DNA of 13,940 nt from an uncultured Eubacteriales bacterium. GTDB taxonomy: Bacteria > Bacillota > Clostridia > Oscillospirales > Oscillospiraceae. A program made the position numbers and the translations under genes. Below are positions 12,598 through 13,940 of the stretch, one piece after another (positions within the stretch are counted from its first letter, which is position 1; each line of letters starts with the position of its first letter). Below the pieces are notes generated by a model, which worked only from the letters and a program-made list of their open reading frames with translations, had not been told where the DNA came from and searched no databases. The stretch is taken from the NCBI GenBank assembly GCA_900556935.1, contig USQL01000058.1:1-13940 (forward strand), written 5' to 3'.

Positions 12598-12627
12598 AAA
12601 CGCGGGCCACCGAAGTGACCCGCGTTT
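12598..12627 (+). terminator. Terminator hairpin after the small ORF
   Basis: Stem AAACGCGGG/CCCGCGTTT (12598-12606 with 12619-12627) with a 12-base loop. The arm ends in TTT and is preceded by AAAA, so it could work on both strands. Confidence 0.65.
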
Positions 12628-12639
12628 CATCGTATCATA

Positions 12640-12668
12640 TTTACAAAGCAAACCGTCCATGCTATACT
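12640..12668 (+). promoter_or_regulatory. Promoter of the GyrI-like gene
   Basis: TTTACA (12640-12645), 17 bases and TATACT (12663-12668) form a near-consensus promoter. Transcription would start near 12675, about 59 bases before the ATG. Confidence 0.8.
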
Positions 12669-12733
12669 AAAGGCAATCAAAAGCAGATTTTCACAACAAG
12701 AACACAAAGCCAATCAAACGATAGGAGAACAGT

Positions 12734-13384
12734 ATGGCCTTTGATTTTAAGAAAGAATACAAAGAATTCTACATGCCAAAGAGCAAGCCAGAGATTGTCA
12801 ACGTGCCGAAGGCAAATTACATCGCCGTCAGAGGGCAAGGAGACCCCAATGAAGAAGGCGGGGCCTATCAGAGAGCAATCGGGGTTTTATACGCTATTGC
12901 GTATACCCTGAAAATGAGCTATAAAACGGATTATAAAATAGAAGGATTTTTTGAATATGTCGTTCCCCCGTTGGAGGGCTTCTGGTGGCAGGAGCATACC
13001 GTCGGTGTGGACTATTCGGACAAATCCTCCTTCCATTGGATTTCCGTCATCCGTCTGCCGGATTTTATTACCCGGAAGGATTTTGATTGGGCGGTGGAAA
13101 CCGCGTCAAAAAAGAAAAAGCTGGACTGCTCCCCCGCGGAATTTCTGACCATCGACGAGGGCCTTTGCGTGCAGATCATGCACCTGGGACCTTTTGACGA
13201 GGAGCCCGCCTCCGTCGCCTTGATGGACGCATACCTGGCTGAACACGGATACGCAAACGATTTGAGCGAGACAAGGCTGCACCACGAAATCTATATGTCA
13301 GACGCGAGAAAGGTCCCGCCCGAAAAGTGGAAAACCGTCATTCGGCATCCAATCAAGAAACGTTGCGGAAGGGACGATACATAG
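12734..13384 (+). CDS. GyrI-like small-molecule binding domain protein
   Basis: This 216-residue cytoplasmic protein belongs to the GyrI-like (SHS2-type) fold group. Relatives include the gyrase inhibitor SbmC/GyrI and the effector domains of BmrR/Rob-type regulators, and many members bind small drugs. The N-terminus FDFKKEYKEFYMPK and IVNVPKANYIAVRGQGDPNE (21-40) are typical of the stand-alone Firmicutes group. EGFWWQE (81-87), HWISVIRLPDFITRKDF (101-117), CVQIMHLGPFDEE (145-157) and LHHEIYMSD (182-190) outline the two repeats of the fold. No helix-turn-helix domain is present. ATG 12734 follows AGGAGA by about six bases. It has its own promoter and is flanked by hairpins, so it is a single-gene unit. 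Ligand unknown. Confidence 0.85.
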   Translation: MAFDFKKEYKEFYMPKSKPEIVNVPKANYIAVRGQGDPNEEGGAYQRAIGVLYAIAYTLKMSYKTDYKIEGFFEYVVPPLEGFWWQEHTVGVDYSDKSSFHWISVIRLPDFITRKDFDWAVETASKKKKLDCSPAEFLTIDEGLCVQIMHLGPFDEEPASVALMDAYLAEHGYANDLSETRLHHEIYMSDARKVPPEKWKTVIRHPIKKRCGRDDT

Positions 13385-13439
13385 TCTTTGCCCCCAATCG
13401 AAAGAGAGGGGCGGTGCGTCGCGCAGCGAATCTAATAAA

Positions 13440-13458
13440 CGATTGCCGGTGGCAATCG
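13440..13458 (+). terminator. Hairpin after the GyrI-like gene
   Basis: Perfect 8-bp stem CGATTGCC-GGT-GGCAATCG. An outer pairing GGTGCG (13413-13418) with CGCACC (13457-13462) is an alternative fold that shares bases with it. No T-run follows, so termination is only possible. Confidence 0.45.
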
Positions 13459-13555
13459 CACCTCTATTTATGACGGTCATGGTTTGATGGAGTGAATTGT
13501 TTCAATTCTGCATGGTGCTTATTTCAGTCATTGCTCTGGTTCTCCAGAATAACAA

Positions 13556-13601
13556 AGAGAAGTAGCCGTCTAACCCTTCCAAAAGTTACGGTTACTTCTC
13601 T
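13556..13601 (-). other. Long leader hairpin downstream of the 13646-13674 promoter
   Basis: A 14-bp stem with one mismatched position (13556-13569 with 13588-13601) encloses an 18-base loop. It would be transcribed leftward from the promoter at 13646-13674. No gene follows in that direction before the GyrI-like gene end, so it looks like an isolated regulatory leader from a mobile element. The span 13466-13690 holds nothing else I can identify. Confidence 0.5.
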
Positions 13602-13645
13602 GTAACAAACGGGAGCCGTCCTACTGGTAGCCCCTTTGTGTCTTT

Positions 13646-13674
13646 ACTATACCCCATTTTCAGGGCTTTGTCAA
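13646..13674 (-). promoter_or_regulatory. Strong leftward promoter in the mobile-element remnant
   Basis: On the minus strand a perfect TTGACA (13669-13674), 17 bases and TATAGT (13646-13651) form the best -35 box in the window. It reads away from the TnpV-like fragment into a region without a gene. Confidence 0.75.
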
Positions 13675-13690
13675 TTGCTTCCCGCTTATA

Positions 13691-13912
13691 CTGTTCAATG
13701 AGCTGGTGCTATCCGACCAGCTCTTTGAACATTGCGCCGAGATTGACGAAGCGGCACGAAACCGCATGGAACTGATCGTGCCAGAGCTGGCAAAGCAGTA
13801 CGGCGTGACAGCGCAGCTGAAAGCCGAAAACCAAATGGAATGGGTACGGCAGATGAACGCTTGCAAGGCACAGGCAGAGGAAGTTGTGAAAGCGGAATTG
13901 ATTTATGATTGA
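13691..13912 (+). pseudogene. TnpV-like transposon protein, C-terminal fragment
   Basis: The reading frame encodes LFNELVLSDQLFEHCAEIDE, then AARNRMELIVPELAKQYGV and TAQLKAENQMEWVRQMNACK before the TGA at 13910-13912. This resembles the C-terminal part of TnpV proteins of Tn4451-type and related integrative elements, which are about 120 residues long and of unclear function. The family-like sequence starts near 13685-13691 and continues upstream of the only candidate start (GTG 13706), which has no ribosome binding site. The N-terminal half is therefore missing, replaced by the leftward promoter region. It marks an insertion or deletion scar. Recognition is from memory of the family, so confidence is moderate. 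Confidence 0.6.
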
Positions 13913-13940
13913 GCGAGGAAGTCCGGGCAGAAAACTGTTC

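Noticed and set aside
13298..13480. 60-residue minus-strand reading frame across the end of the GyrI-like gene
   Set aside because: It overlaps the end of a well-supported gene and a hairpin, and has no ribosome binding site.

Overview
The window looks like a GC-rich Clostridia chromosome, most likely Oscillospiraceae or a close relative. This rests on Firmicutes-type DnaA, YitT, AGCS and GyrI-like proteins, strong AGGAGG ribosome binding sites, sigma-A type promoters with 17-base spacers, and dense hairpin repeats between genes. The assignment is by recognition, without a database search.

Layout. Positions 1-805 (-) hold the N-terminal part of IMP dehydrogenase (guaB), cut by the window edge. 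Positions 861-1284 are a nested inverted-repeat block. A YitT-family membrane protein lies at 1283-2203 (-). Positions 2204-2538 are a regulatory region with two face-to-face promoters, three DnaA-box-like sites and a dnaA promoter. dnaA itself is at 2539-3855 (+), and dnaN does not follow it. Positions 3866-4440 are a second, larger repeat block. Positions 4451-4684 (-) encode a lone DpnI-type winged-helix domain. Positions 4756-7538 (-) are a tight three-gene envelope operon: an anchored exported protein, a phosphodiester glycosidase (NAGPA-type) protein, and an Lgt-like membrane protein that appears to have lost Lgt catalytic residues. Positions 7688-7906 hold a third repeat element. A sodium:alanine/glycine symporter (AGCS) is at 7918-9306 (-), with a 23-base tandem repeat upstream of its promoter. 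Positions 9589-11285 (-) carry an ECF-type sigma factor and its overlapping membrane-anchored partner. To the right are plus-strand accessory genes: a Fic protein whose motif has Gln in place of the catalytic His (11553-12212), a small unknown ORF (12293-12556) and a GyrI-like protein (12734-13384). The window ends in a mobile-element remnant with a truncated TnpV-like ORF (13691-13912).

Two things stand out. First, the intergenic repeats share one architecture: an outer hairpin, a conserved linker, then a second hairpin whose stem sequence changes from copy to copy while still pairing. Two copies of a roughly 200-base element differ by compensatory base-pair changes. This points to selection on a folded RNA or single-stranded DNA. 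Each block abuts a stop codon, and its outer hairpins resemble outward-facing terminators. Second, the Lgt-like / phosphodiester glycosidase / anchored-protein operon looks like an uncharacterised envelope module. The His-less Fic protein, the orphan dnaA with a DnaA box inside its promoter, and the symmetric promoter pair also deserve attention.
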